Below are positions 22,040 to 31,426 of a DNA stretch of 64,000 nt, in pieces. Source of the stretch: JAUPTX01 sp964652835. GTDB taxonomy: Bacteria > Patescibacteriota > Minisyncoccia > Phycocordibacterales > CSBR16-119. The notes under the pieces were generated by a model. That model was not told the origin of the DNA, ran no database searches, and saw only the letters and a list, made by a program, of their open reading frames with translations. The first letter of the stretch is position 1, and each line of letters opens with the position of its first letter. The DNA is taken from the NCBI GenBank assembly GCA_964652835.1, contig CAZZCB010000002.1, positions 1 through 64,000 of the forward strand, written 5' to 3'. The position numbers and the translations under genes were made by a program.

Positions 22040-23407
22040 ATGAAAAAAATATTTACAGTGTTCTTACTAGCAGTGATTTATTTCGCTCCTTTTTCTGCTC
22101 GTGCAGAAAGCATTCCCCCTTCAGCTCCGCTTAATTTAGAGATTACAAACCTCGGAGATTTAACAGTCATGCTTTCTTGGGATCCGCCGGCATCAGAAGG
22201 TGATTCACCAGTGGGTGGGTACATTATTTACTATGTAGAAAGGGTTTACGGTGATACTTTTATGATAGAGGGTCCAGTTACAACTTTCACTACGGGAAAA
22301 TTAAAGGCTGGAGCTTCTTATGACTTCTGGGTTGTTGCATATAACGCCTATGGGGAAGGTGACATATCAGAGAGAGTTAAAGTCGTGCCCACAGAAGACG
22401 TTACTGGGCCTGTTATAACAGTAGCTCCACAAGTTTCTTCTGTAACAGACAAAACTGCAAATATATATTGGGAAACAGACGAATATGCTTCTACATATTT
22501 AAATTTTGATGTCCATGGAAATGGTCCACACAACTCAATAAATATTAAAGGTCTAAGTCTTACTCACGATGTTTCCTTAAGTGGTCTTTTGCCTTGTACT
22601 ACTTATTTTTACAACGTTACGAGTTCTGATGCCGCTTCAAATACCGTAAGGTCGGATGTAAGTTCGTTCAAGACTAACGGATGCCTCGGCGCTATTTTAG
22701 ATGAAATAGAAAGTAGTCTCGGTCTTCCAGTCGATTCGCTGTCTGTAAATTTTGAAAGAAGTGGTGTTGAGGTTTCTCTTCTTCCAGATTCTTTTGATCT
22801 AGAATCTATTTTCCAAATTAAAAAATTAAGCATAGCCGATGTCGATGCAAACGTCGGATGTCCAGCCGGAAACAAACCTATCGGAGGTCGGATCTACGAT
22901 ATAAAACTTCTAGAAGAATATGACAGACAAGCATCTCTTAAAAAACCAGCGACGGTAACAATGTCTTACGACCACTCAGAACTCTCTGGTGTTGATGAAT
23001 CTTTGATCTCAATGTTCCACTACACAGACGAGTCAGGATGGGTAAAGCTTAACTCTTGTACCTTGGACAATGAAAGAGATGAGATAACTTGTGAGACAGA
23101 GAGCTTTTCAAAATTTATGATTTCTTTTGGTGAAGAATATAAATGCAAGCCTCTTATGAAAAATCTTTCATTTGGAAGCTATCATGTAGATGTATTTTCT
23201 CTTCAGGAATTTTTAAATAAAAATGGTTTTATGGATTCTTTTAAAGATTCTACTTTTAAGGGGGTAGAAGAGAAGAGGTTATTCGATGGAAAAACCGCCA
23301 AGGCTCTCCGCAGTTTCCAGGAAGCCTCTGGGATAAATGGAATAGAAAAAACACTCAGATTTCTGGGTCCAAAAACAAGAGATTTTATAAATAACCAAAA
23401 TAAATAG
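22040..23407 (+). CDS. Secreted FN3 protein with peptidoglycan-binding domain
   Basis: 455 residues with a signal peptide (MKKIFTVFLLAVIYFAPFSARA). The first FN3 domain is at about 28-118 (PPSAPLNLEITN, YDFWVVAYNAYGEG) and a second FN3-like domain at about 122-212 (GPVITVAPQVSSVTDKTANI). A middle beta-domain resembles that of the 16249 protein, including the WVKLNSCTLD and ITCETESFSKF strands. The C-terminal peptidoglycan-binding domain has HVDVFSLQEFLNKNGF and KALRSFQEASG. Co-transcribed with the 21539 gene. The shared architecture with 16249 shows they belong to one family. Confidence 0.85.
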   Translation: MKKIFTVFLLAVIYFAPFSARAESIPPSAPLNLEITNLGDLTVMLSWDPPASEGDSPVGGYIIYYVERVYGDTFMIEGPVTTFTTGKLKAGASYDFWVVAYNAYGEGDISERVKVVPTEDVTGPVITVAPQVSSVTDKTANIYWETDEYASTYLNFDVHGNGPHNSINIKGLSLTHDVSLSGLLPCTTYFYNVTSSDAASNTVRSDVSSFKTNGCLGAILDEIESSLGLPVDSLSVNFERSGVEVSLLPDSFDLESIFQIKKLSIADVDANVGCPAGNKPIGGRIYDIKLLEEYDRQASLKKPATVTMSYDHSELSGVDESLISMFHYTDESGWVKLNSCTLDNERDEITCETESFSKFMISFGEEYKCKPLMKNLSFGSYHVDVFSLQEFLNKNGFMDSFKDSTFKGVEEKRLFDGKTAKALRSFQEASGINGIEKTLRFLGPKTRDFINNQNK

Positions 23408-23487
23408 TTAAATATCAAAAATATTGGTAAAATTAGTCTAGTGAACTAGGTACTTGATTTTTATTTTATTTATGTTATAATATAGAG

Positions 23488-24627
23488 ATGAAAAAAAGCT
23501 TTAAAAAATACTTTATCCCAAACCAAGAAAACGACCATAAACCTCACTTTCTAAGAGAAAGGTCTGTTCTTGTTATTTTGGCTATTGCCTCAATACTTTT
23601 ATTCGCCTCAGTCATCGGTACTTACGTTGTTAAAAACTCAAAATTCTTAGCTGCTATACAATCAGCCTTTTTGGTTGATCTTGCAAACGAAGACAGGGCA
23701 GAGCAAGGTGCTGGCAAGCTTGTTATGAACGACGAACTTGTCTTAGCTGCTCAGTTAAAAGCAAATGATATGGCACAAAAAAGTTACTTTGCCCACACGA
23801 GCCCTGAAGGCTTAACTCCTTGGCATTGGTTCGGACAAGCTGGCTACGACTATATCTACGCTGGAGAAAACTTGGCTGTTAACTTCAATAGATCTGAAGA
23901 TGTTCAAAGAGCGTGGATGAATTCACCTCTACACCGAGCAAACATTTTGAATAATAGATATAAAGAAATCGGTATCGCTACTGCAGAAGGTATGTATAAG
24001 GGTGAAAAGACAACCTTCGTTGTTCAGATGTTCGGAACGCCGACTACTACAAATCTTAATACTACTCCCGCCCCTCAAACAGCGTCAGTAAATGATATTC
24101 CCGACGCAGAGGAGCCAGCAGAGCTCGTCGCTTCTGTTGATTTAAATCCAGAGGTGGAAGGAGAATCTATTGTAAAACCTGAAGTTAAAAAAGAAGCCCC
24201 GGTAGAATCTACGCCAGAGCCTTCTGTAAAAACTCAAACAAAAGTTGCGCAGATAGAAAAACCAACTCAGGCCGAAACTAAAACAGAAGTTTCTACAGAG
24301 GTGTCTGGTCCTGAAAACATTTTCACTGAGACAACAAACCCTCTATACGAAGGTCAGAATGTCGCCGGAGCGGAAGACCCTCAAACTGAAGTAACTTATA
24401 CAAATTGGTTTGAAAGATTTTTAGTGAATCCTGGAGATGCGGTAAACAAAGCTTATGTAATACTCTTCGTAATAATCCTATTTTCTATAATTCTGAAGAT
24501 ATTTATCGCGATAAATAAGCAACATCCAAAAAATATTGCTTACGGAGTATTGCTCCTAATCCTGGTTCTGATATTTATGTATATCAACCAAGAGATATTC
24601 ATACAGCCAGTAGTGGCATCAGTCTAA
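23488..24627 (+). CDS. CAP-domain (SCP/PR1) membrane protein
   Basis: 379 residues. Transmembrane helix about 28-48, then a CAP domain (about 63-183) with the hallmark pieces LANEDRAEQG, AQLKANDMAQKSYFAHTSP, AGENLAVNF and WMNSPLHRANILN. An acidic/proline-rich stalk (about 190-300) and two further transmembrane helices (about 325-370) follow. Bacterial CAP proteins are usually extracellular, with lipid, glycan or calcium-linked roles; the exact function is unknown. TATAAT (23476-23481) ends 6 nt before the ATG, predicting a leaderless transcript. It sits among wall-binding proteins but lacks that domain itself. Confidence 0.9.
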   Translation: MKKSFKKYFIPNQENDHKPHFLRERSVLVILAIASILLFASVIGTYVVKNSKFLAAIQSAFLVDLANEDRAEQGAGKLVMNDELVLAAQLKANDMAQKSYFAHTSPEGLTPWHWFGQAGYDYIYAGENLAVNFNRSEDVQRAWMNSPLHRANILNNRYKEIGIATAEGMYKGEKTTFVVQMFGTPTTTNLNTTPAPQTASVNDIPDAEEPAELVASVDLNPEVEGESIVKPEVKKEAPVESTPEPSVKTQTKVAQIEKPTQAETKTEVSTEVSGPENIFTETTNPLYEGQNVAGAEDPQTEVTYTNWFERFLVNPGDAVNKAYVILFVIILFSIILKIFIAINKQHPKNIAYGVLLLILVLIFMYINQEIFIQPVVASV

Positions 24628-24638
24628 TAAAACAAAAC

Positions 24639-24669
24639 AAAAAATACCGTATGTCAATACGGTATTTTT
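24639..24669 (+). terminator. Terminator after the CAP gene
   Basis: AAAATACCGTAT and ATACGGTATTTT arms with a short loop. Confidence 0.85.
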
Positions 24670-24780
24670 GTTGACAACATGAAAATATCAGAACATAATG
24701 ATAAATAAGGAAGATTACTTTTAATAAAAGTTCTTAAGGGCATGCAAATGTCATATTTATCATTTAATTTTATTAATATT

Positions 24781-26634
24781 ATGAAAAGAAATATTTTAAC
24801 TAAGGTTTTGAGTTTGTTTACTATATTTGCGATGACTTTTAACGTCGCTTTTGCAGCTAACGAAACTATTACTATTTGTCACGTTCCACCGGGAAATGAG
24901 GGAAATCCTCAAACTTTGAATATATCTATTAATGCTTGGGAAAACGCTCATGATTCTGGAACGGGCGAGCATTCAAACGATTATGAAGGGCCATGTGATG
25001 GCGATGAAGAACCAGCACCCTTGGTTTGTGCGGAAAATCTAAGCATAGTAAATGGTGGTTTTGAAAACCCTTTAGTAGGGAATGAATCAGGATGGCAACT
25101 TTTCCCAAACGGAACAGTTGATTTGGGCTGGACGGTTACTTGGGTTTCTCCAGATGGAAATGCTCCATCAGAGGCAAACCTAGAAATTCACGGCGGTGTT
25201 AATGGATGGGAAGCTTTAGAAGGAGGGCAATACGCAGAGCTTGGATCAGATTATGGAGACCCTGCAGGAGGATTAGCTGCGACTAAAATTTCTCAAGAAT
25301 TCGATACAATAGAAGGAGCCACTTATGAGATTGCTTACTCTTTTGCTGCAAGACCAAACACATCAGAAGATGAAAATATTTTAAAAGTTTACATAAATGG
25401 TGACGAAGTAGAGTCTCATGGGCCAGTTGCCGGAGGAGAATCTAATCTTTGGTCTACTTACTTTATTGAATTCGCAGCCACAGGAGACTCAACAGAAATT
25501 TCTTTTGAAGACGCGGGAACAGTAAATTCAGTCGGAACATTTCTAGATGATGTTTCTGTTATCTGTGTTTCTGATGCAGAAGTTCCAGAAGTATGTTTAC
25601 CGATTGTTAGAATCAGTGAAAACGGAAGAGAAGGAATGGTAAAAGTTACAAAGGTTAACCCAAGATGGGTTCCTTCAATCGCCGGAACTAACGCTAAGTG
25701 GGTATGGAACAATGCATCAATACCAGTATTTCCAGACAGACAAGATGGTGGAGTGTTCACAGTTAATGAAACAATCAATATTGTAGGAAATCCACAAGAC
25801 TCTGAAATCAAAATAGCTGCAGACAACGTATACTCTGTTGTTGTAAACGGTGACACTGTTTACGCTTACAGTGGTAACCCAGCTTTGACTCCAGGAGATA
25901 TCGAAAATATTCCATCTACTGATTCTAAGTTTTCTGTTGTGCATGAACACACAATTCCAGCTAACTATTTAAACACAGGATTAAACACAATCAAGATAAG
26001 AGCTGTAAACCAAAAATGGACACCAGTTCTAACATCAGAAAGTACAGCTACAAACCCAGCAGGTTTAATGTATGCACTGACTATTAATGAAGATTGTGAT
26101 GGTGGGGGAGATCAAGAAAACGATGAACCAGCAGATGAACAACCAGAAGAAAATGACGAAAGTGAGCCAAACGATCCAGTTTCTGAAACTGAAGACGAAT
26201 CTGTAAATATAGAAGAAGATAATAACCAAAATTCAGGAAGCTCTTCATCAGGCTCACGAGCCTCTGGAGGCGGAGCAGTTCTAGGAGCTTCTACAGAAGG
26301 AGAAGTTCTCGGAGCTTGTGTTCCTTTCGCTATGTATCACAAAAAAGGTGATGTTGGTGGGGAGGTTGCAAAAATCCAAGAATTCTTAAATGAACAAATA
26401 AATGCAGGACTTACAGTTGACGGAGTTTATAACGAAGCAACTGAAAAAGCTGTTCACTCTTTCCAACAAAAATATTTCGAGCAAGTAATCTCACCTTGGG
26501 TTCCGTCATTTATGGCGAGAACAACAGGAAAGTGGTACAAGACAACTAGAATGATGGCAAACAAAATTATTGATTGTCCAGAAGCTCCAGTTTATCTTGA
26601 AGACCCAAAGATTATATACGAAGTTAAATGGTAA
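24781..26634 (+). CDS. Secreted DUF642-like / peptidoglycan-binding surface protein, paralogue of the 18396 gene
   Basis: 617 residues from ATG 24781 (MKRNILTKVLSLFTIFAMTF, signal peptide ending VAFA); an in-frame ATG at 24742 would only extend upstream of the signal. Modules: a small Cys/His segment (ICHVPPGNEGNPQTL...PCD), a DUF642-like domain (SIVNGGFENP to FLDDVSVIC), a galactose-binding-like domain (ISENGREGMVKVTKVNPRW, VVVNGDTVY), an acidic linker, SSSSGSRASGGGAVLGA with a second EVLGAC, and the peptidoglycan-binding domain with the TGKWYKTTRM and CPEAPVYLEDP ending. The order matches the 18396 protein minus its Ig-like repeats. Confidence 0.85.
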   Translation: MKRNILTKVLSLFTIFAMTFNVAFAANETITICHVPPGNEGNPQTLNISINAWENAHDSGTGEHSNDYEGPCDGDEEPAPLVCAENLSIVNGGFENPLVGNESGWQLFPNGTVDLGWTVTWVSPDGNAPSEANLEIHGGVNGWEALEGGQYAELGSDYGDPAGGLAATKISQEFDTIEGATYEIAYSFAARPNTSEDENILKVYINGDEVESHGPVAGGESNLWSTYFIEFAATGDSTEISFEDAGTVNSVGTFLDDVSVICVSDAEVPEVCLPIVRISENGREGMVKVTKVNPRWVPSIAGTNAKWVWNNASIPVFPDRQDGGVFTVNETINIVGNPQDSEIKIAADNVYSVVVNGDTVYAYSGNPALTPGDIENIPSTDSKFSVVHEHTIPANYLNTGLNTIKIRAVNQKWTPVLTSESTATNPAGLMYALTINEDCDGGGDQENDEPADEQPEENDESEPNDPVSETEDESVNIEEDNNQNSGSSSSGSRASGGGAVLGASTEGEVLGACVPFAMYHKKGDVGGEVAKIQEFLNEQINAGLTVDGVYNEATEKAVHSFQQKYFEQVISPWVPSFMARTTGKWYKTTRMMANKIIDCPEAPVYLEDPKIIYEVKW

Positions 26635-26660
26635 AAACCTCAAAGTAACTAAAAAGTAAT

Positions 26661-26693
26661 AGAAAAGCCCGGCGCGAAGCGCCGGGCTTTTCT
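26661..26693 (+). terminator. Terminator after the 24781-26634 gene
   Basis: A 15-bp stem with core AAGCCCGGCGC / GCGCCGGGCTT around GAA, followed by T-rich sequence. Confidence 0.92.
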
Positions 26694-26731
26694 ATTTTGA
26701 AAACACCTCATTTTGCGGTATTATTTACCGT

Positions 26732-29695
26732 ATGGCAAAAGACTATAACCACAAAGAAATAGAACCGAAATGGCAGAAATTCTGGGAAGAAAATCACGTT
26801 TATAAAACAGAAGAAAATGGAAGTAAACCAAAACAATACATCTTAGATATGTTTCCATATCCTTCGGGGGCGGGACTTCACGTTGGCCACCCTCGCGGAT
26901 ACATCGGTTCTGACGTTCTTTCTCGTATGCGAAGAATGCAGGGCTTCAACGTTCTTCACCCGATGGGCTTTGACGCTTTCGGTCTTCCGGCTGAACAATA
27001 CGCAATCCAAACTGGTGAGCATCCATCTGTTATCACAGAAAAAGCGATAGAGACATATAAAAAACAACTAAGCCTAATTGGTCTTTCGTATGATTGGTCT
27101 AGAGAAGTGGAGACGATAGATCCAGAGTACTACAAATGGACACAGTGGATTTTCCTAAAACTTTACGATTCTTATTTTGATGAAAAAGAAGGTAAAGCAA
27201 AACCTATCTCAGATCTTACCCTACGATTTGAAAAAGAAGACCCTTCTTGGAATTCAAAATCAGAAAAAGAAAAAGAGGATTTGCTGATGAATTACCGTTT
27301 GGCTTATGAAGGTTACAGTGAGGTGAACTGGTGTCCAGAGCTTGGCACAGTTTTGGCGAACGACGAAATAGTTGATGGTCCTGACGGTAAACCTGTTTCA
27401 GAACGAGGCGGTTTTCCTGTTGAAAAGAAAAATATGCGTCAGTGGTTCCTGCGAATCACCGCGTACGCAGACAGACTTTTGTCTGGGCTTGAAACTGTAT
27501 CTTGGCCAGAACACATAAAAGAAATTCAAAAGAACTGGATAGGGAAATCAGAAGGAGCTGAGATTGAATTTGCTTTTGCGGAAACACCAGAGCATAAAAT
27601 AAAAGTATTTACGACTCGCCCAGAAACTATTTTCGGTGCGACGTTTATTGCGGTGTCGGCCGGATATGCAAATGAGTGGCTTAAAAATGATTGGAACCCA
27701 AGCGATGAAATAAAAAACTATATTTCAAAAACTTTAAAAGAGAATGAAAACACCGACTTTAAAGAAAAAGAAAAAACTGGAGTTTGTGCTGACTTTGAAG
27801 TAGTAAATCCTGCGACAGGAGAAAATATTCCTGTTTGGATTACAAACTATGTTTTAGACGGAGTTGGAACTGGCGCGATAATGGCTGTTCCCGCACATGA
27901 TGAAAGAGACTTTGAATTTGCAAAGAAGTTTGGGCTACAAATTAAACAAGTTATTGCACCAAGTTTTGTTGGGGATGGGATTAACGCCCCGAGAGAGGGT
28001 GTTGAGACGATCGAAAGAAAAACCGTAACTGCTGTTATAAAAAATCCTAAAAATAACTTATATTTAGTTCTTAAAGAGAAAGACAATAATGTTTTTGTTG
28101 GTGGCGGAGTAGACGACGGTGAAAGTGTAGAAGATGCTGTTAAAAGAGAGATTGTTGAAGAGACTGGATATAAAAATATTGAGATAAAAACAAAAATGTT
28201 TGAGCATTTATTTGCTCATGGTTTTAGACATACAAAACAATTAAATCAAAAGACAGACGATACATTCTTCTTTATTGAGTTGTTAGACGAAGATAAAGTT
28301 GAAAGTGAAGCTGACACGGAAAGACATAATGTTTTGTGGGTCTCTGAGGGTGAAATAGATAAGGTTGTAACATGGGAGCACCATAAATTTTTCTGGAATC
28401 TTTGGAAAAACGGAAAAATATTTGATGGAGAAGGTGTGCTGGTTAATTCAGCAGAATTTAATGGCCTAACGTCAGAAGAAGCAAAATCAAAAATCACAGA
28501 ATTCGTGGGAGGGAAAATGGTTATGAAATACAAAATGCGTGATGCTATTTTTGCACGACAAAGATATTGGGGTGAGCCAATTCCACTTAAGCGTGTGGAC
28601 GGTTTGATTAATCCTCTTTCTGAAAACGAGCTCCCACTAGAGCTTCCAAACGTTTCTTCATATAAACCGGCGGGGAATGGTGAATCTCCACTTGCAGGCG
28701 TTTCTGAATGGGTAGAAAAAGGTTTTGAAACAAATACGATGCCTGGCTGGGCAGGATCTTCTTGGTATTTTTTGCGATATATGGATCCGAAAAACAGCCA
28801 AGCTTTTGCCGGAAAAGATGCGGTGAAATATTGGCAAGATGTGGACGTGTATGTTGGCGGCGCAGAACATGCGACAGGGCACCTTTTGTATTCACGTTTT
28901 TGGCATAAAGTTTTAAAAGATTTGGGATATGTTCCGACTGAAGAACCTTTTAAACTTTTGAAAAACCAAGGACTTATACTCGCAAGCGACGGAAGAAAAA
29001 TGTCTAAGCGATGGGGAAATGTAGTGAACCCAGATGAGATGGTGGACCGTTTCGGTGCGGACTCTTTTAGACTTTATGAAATGTTTATCGGGCCTTTCGA
29101 ACAATACACTTCTTGGAACACAGACGGACTTGTGGGAACAAGAAGATTTTTAGAACGTGTATGGAGAGCGAAAGAAAGAATCGGAGAAGAAAATAAAGAG
29201 GTTGATATTTTGGTAAATAAAACTATCAAGAAAATCACGGATGATATAGAAAATTTCAGATTTAATACTTCTGTTTCTTCGATGATGATTTTGGTAAATA
29301 AAATGGAAGAAGCACCATCTTTTTCAAAAGAAAACTATTTAGATTTCCTAAAAATTCTTGCGCCATTTGCTCCGCATATGACAGAAGAACTTTGGCAAGA
29401 ACTCGGAGAAGTTCGCGCCTTAAAGGATGCTGCGCGAACCGATTTTGCTAAATCGTCAATCCATCTTTCTGATTGGCCAAAAGCTGACGAATCAAAACTA
29501 AAAGATGAAAAAGTAAAAATAGCTGTTCAGGTAAACGGAAAAGTTCGCGACGAAATAGAAATCGCCCCTGACGCTTCTGAAGAAGAAGTTAACGATTTGG
29601 TTTTATCACGTCCTATTATTCAAGACTTCGTCCGTGAAGAAAAAATCAAAAAGTTTATTTACGTAAAAGGTAAGATAGTGAACATCGTTATCTAA
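26732..29695 (+). CDS. leuS: Leucyl-tRNA synthetase with a Nudix domain inserted in the editing (CP1) domain
   Basis: Charges tRNA-Leu. 987 residues against about 800-880 usually. Class I signatures are present: HVGH in YPSGAGLHVGHPRG, and KMSKR. The editing domain has TTRPETIFGAT and AVPAHDERDFEFAKKF with the conserved Asp. Between IKQVIAPSF and GVLVNSAEFNG, where other LeuRS have a short loop, about 130 residues (427-558, bases about 28010-28410) form a Nudix domain. Its box fits GX5EX7REUXEEXGU exactly: G458, E464, R472-E473, E476-E477, G479. The catalytic core resumes at RDAIFARQRYWGEPIP. The start is fixed by TATTAT 7 nt upstream. It stops 2 nt before murJ (one operon). Confidence 0.96.
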   Translation: MAKDYNHKEIEPKWQKFWEENHVYKTEENGSKPKQYILDMFPYPSGAGLHVGHPRGYIGSDVLSRMRRMQGFNVLHPMGFDAFGLPAEQYAIQTGEHPSVITEKAIETYKKQLSLIGLSYDWSREVETIDPEYYKWTQWIFLKLYDSYFDEKEGKAKPISDLTLRFEKEDPSWNSKSEKEKEDLLMNYRLAYEGYSEVNWCPELGTVLANDEIVDGPDGKPVSERGGFPVEKKNMRQWFLRITAYADRLLSGLETVSWPEHIKEIQKNWIGKSEGAEIEFAFAETPEHKIKVFTTRPETIFGATFIAVSAGYANEWLKNDWNPSDEIKNYISKTLKENENTDFKEKEKTGVCADFEVVNPATGENIPVWITNYVLDGVGTGAIMAVPAHDERDFEFAKKFGLQIKQVIAPSFVGDGINAPREGVETIERKTVTAVIKNPKNNLYLVLKEKDNNVFVGGGVDDGESVEDAVKREIVEETGYKNIEIKTKMFEHLFAHGFRHTKQLNQKTDDTFFFIELLDEDKVESEADTERHNVLWVSEGEIDKVVTWEHHKFFWNLWKNGKIFDGEGVLVNSAEFNGLTSEEAKSKITEFVGGKMVMKYKMRDAIFARQRYWGEPIPLKRVDGLINPLSENELPLELPNVSSYKPAGNGESPLAGVSEWVEKGFETNTMPGWAGSSWYFLRYMDPKNSQAFAGKDAVKYWQDVDVYVGGAEHATGHLLYSRFWHKVLKDLGYVPTEEPFKLLKNQGLILASDGRKMSKRWGNVVNPDEMVDRFGADSFRLYEMFIGPFEQYTSWNTDGLVGTRRFLERVWRAKERIGEENKEVDILVNKTIKKITDDIENFRFNTSVSSMMILVNKMEEAPSFSKENYLDFLKILAPFAPHMTEELWQELGEVRALKDAARTDFAKSSIHLSDWPKADESKLKDEKVKIAVQVNGKVRDEIEIAPDASEEEVNDLVLSRPIIQDFVREEKIKKFIYVKGKIVNIVI

Positions 29696-29697
29696 TT

Positions 29698-31422
29698 ATG
29701 GTTAAAAAAGTTTTTAATTTATTAAACAGGGAATTCGGAAACATAAACCAGGCCGCGATTATTCTCGGAACTTTTACTTTGCTTTCGCAAATACTTGGTC
29801 TTGTGCGAGACAGAATGTTCGCGCACCAGCTCGGGCCCTCTGCTTCACTCGACGTCTACTACGCAGCTTTTAGAATACCTGATTTTATTTTCGTTTCTGT
29901 TGCTTCACTCGCGTCTGTTACAGTGCTACTTCCTTTTCTGGTGGAAAAACTTGGCGTAAAAGAAGATGGCGAACTAAACGGAAACAGCGCGAAAGCGAAG
30001 AAATTCTTAAACGACACTTTCACTGTTTTTCTTCTGGCGATGATTTTTGCATCAGTCCTTTGTCTTATTTTTATGCCGTCCCTCGTTAAGCTTGTGGCGC
30101 CAGGGTTCACTGGGCAGGAGCTAAAAGACCTCGTTTTACTTAGTAGGATCATGATTTTGTCGCCTATCTTTTTAGGGCTTTCGAACCTTTTCGGGTCCGT
30201 TACCCAGATGTTCAAAAAGTTCTTTGTTTTCGCTCTTTCTCCTCTTTTTTACAATATAGGTATAATCATGGGTGTTTTGGTCTTTTATCCTCTGTGGTGG
30301 CTTCCAGGGCTTGCATTTGGGGTTGTTTTGGGCGCTCTGATGCATATGCTTATACAATTCCCAGTTTTGGTAAAACACGACTTTTTACCGAAAATCTCTT
30401 GGAAAGTGAATTGGTCTGATTTAAAAGAGATGATCATAACTTCGCTTCCACGAACTATCGGGCTTTCGCTTTCGACTATCTCGCTCATCGCTATTGTGGC
30501 GATAGCTTCGCTGATCGGTGAAGGCGCGATTTCTATTTTTCAATTTTCTTTGAATCTTCAAAATGTGCCTCTCGGTATAATCGGTATTTCATATTCTGTT
30601 GCAGCGTTCCCTACACTTGCTCGTTTTTTCCGAAGTGAAAAGATGGACGAATTTGTTTCTTATATTGCTCTCGCTGCGCGTCAGATTATTTTCTGGTCGC
30701 TTCCGGTTATGTTTTTGTTTATCGTTCTCCGCGCACAGATTGTGCGTGTGATCTTAGGGACTGGGAACTTTACATGGGATGACACCAGACTTACCGCTGC
30801 GTCACTCGCTCTCTTTGCGATATCTATTTCTGCGCAAAGTTTGATACTTTTGTTTACTCGTGGATACTACGCAGCAGGGAATACAAAAAAACCTCTTTCG
30901 ATAAATATTTTCTCCACATTACTTACGATAGTTTCTGCATTTTATTTGGTTCATGTTTTTAAAACAAATGAAGTCTTTCAGTATTTCTTTGAGTCGCTAC
31001 TTCGAATCGAAGGTATTGCTCATTCAGAAATAGTGATGCTTCCTCTGGCGTATTCTTTAGGATCAATACTAAATGCATTTTTCCTTTGGATTTATTTCAG
31101 AACTGATTTTAAAGTTCGGGACAACAAAGATTCTTTCCTTATGAAATCTTTTTTCCAAAGTTTCGCCGGAGCTTTCTTTATGGGTTACGTCGCCTATGCA
31201 TTCCTCGGCGTGTTTGATAATTTCTTAGATATAAATACTTTCTGGGGAATACTCGGACAAGGTTTCTTCTCTGGGGTTTTGGGAATTTGCTCTGGATACG
31301 TTGTGCTTAAAGTTTTGAAAAATGAACAGATAAATCAAATAGAAAATGCACTAAGCAAGAAACGTTTCTGGAAAACTCCTGTTATTAAAAGTGGGGACAG
31401 TGATCTTCATCCCTTGAGTTAA
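29698..31422 (+). CDS. murJ: Lipid II flippase MurJ
   Basis: A 574-residue polytopic membrane protein with about 14 predicted helices, the size and topology of MurJ/MviN in the MOP superfamily. Typical features are the N-terminal GLVRDRMFAHQLG segment, charged residues within helices (e.g. SLPRTIGLSLST), and FTRGYYAAGNTKKPL in the second half. It would flip undecaprenyl-PP-MurNAc(pentapeptide)-GlcNAc outward, feeding the wall to which the surface proteins at 13218-26634 bind. It begins 2 nt after leuS without its own promoter. A convergent ncRNA candidate ends at its 3' end. Confidence 0.93.
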   Translation: MVKKVFNLLNREFGNINQAAIILGTFTLLSQILGLVRDRMFAHQLGPSASLDVYYAAFRIPDFIFVSVASLASVTVLLPFLVEKLGVKEDGELNGNSAKAKKFLNDTFTVFLLAMIFASVLCLIFMPSLVKLVAPGFTGQELKDLVLLSRIMILSPIFLGLSNLFGSVTQMFKKFFVFALSPLFYNIGIIMGVLVFYPLWWLPGLAFGVVLGALMHMLIQFPVLVKHDFLPKISWKVNWSDLKEMIITSLPRTIGLSLSTISLIAIVAIASLIGEGAISIFQFSLNLQNVPLGIIGISYSVAAFPTLARFFRSEKMDEFVSYIALAARQIIFWSLPVMFLFIVLRAQIVRVILGTGNFTWDDTRLTAASLALFAISISAQSLILLFTRGYYAAGNTKKPLSINIFSTLLTIVSAFYLVHVFKTNEVFQYFFESLLRIEGIAHSEIVMLPLAYSLGSILNAFFLWIYFRTDFKVRDNKDSFLMKSFFQSFAGAFFMGYVAYAFLGVFDNFLDINTFWGILGQGFFSGVLGICSGYVVLKVLKNEQINQIENALSKKRFWKTPVIKSGDSDLHPLS

Positions 31423-31426
31423 AATA

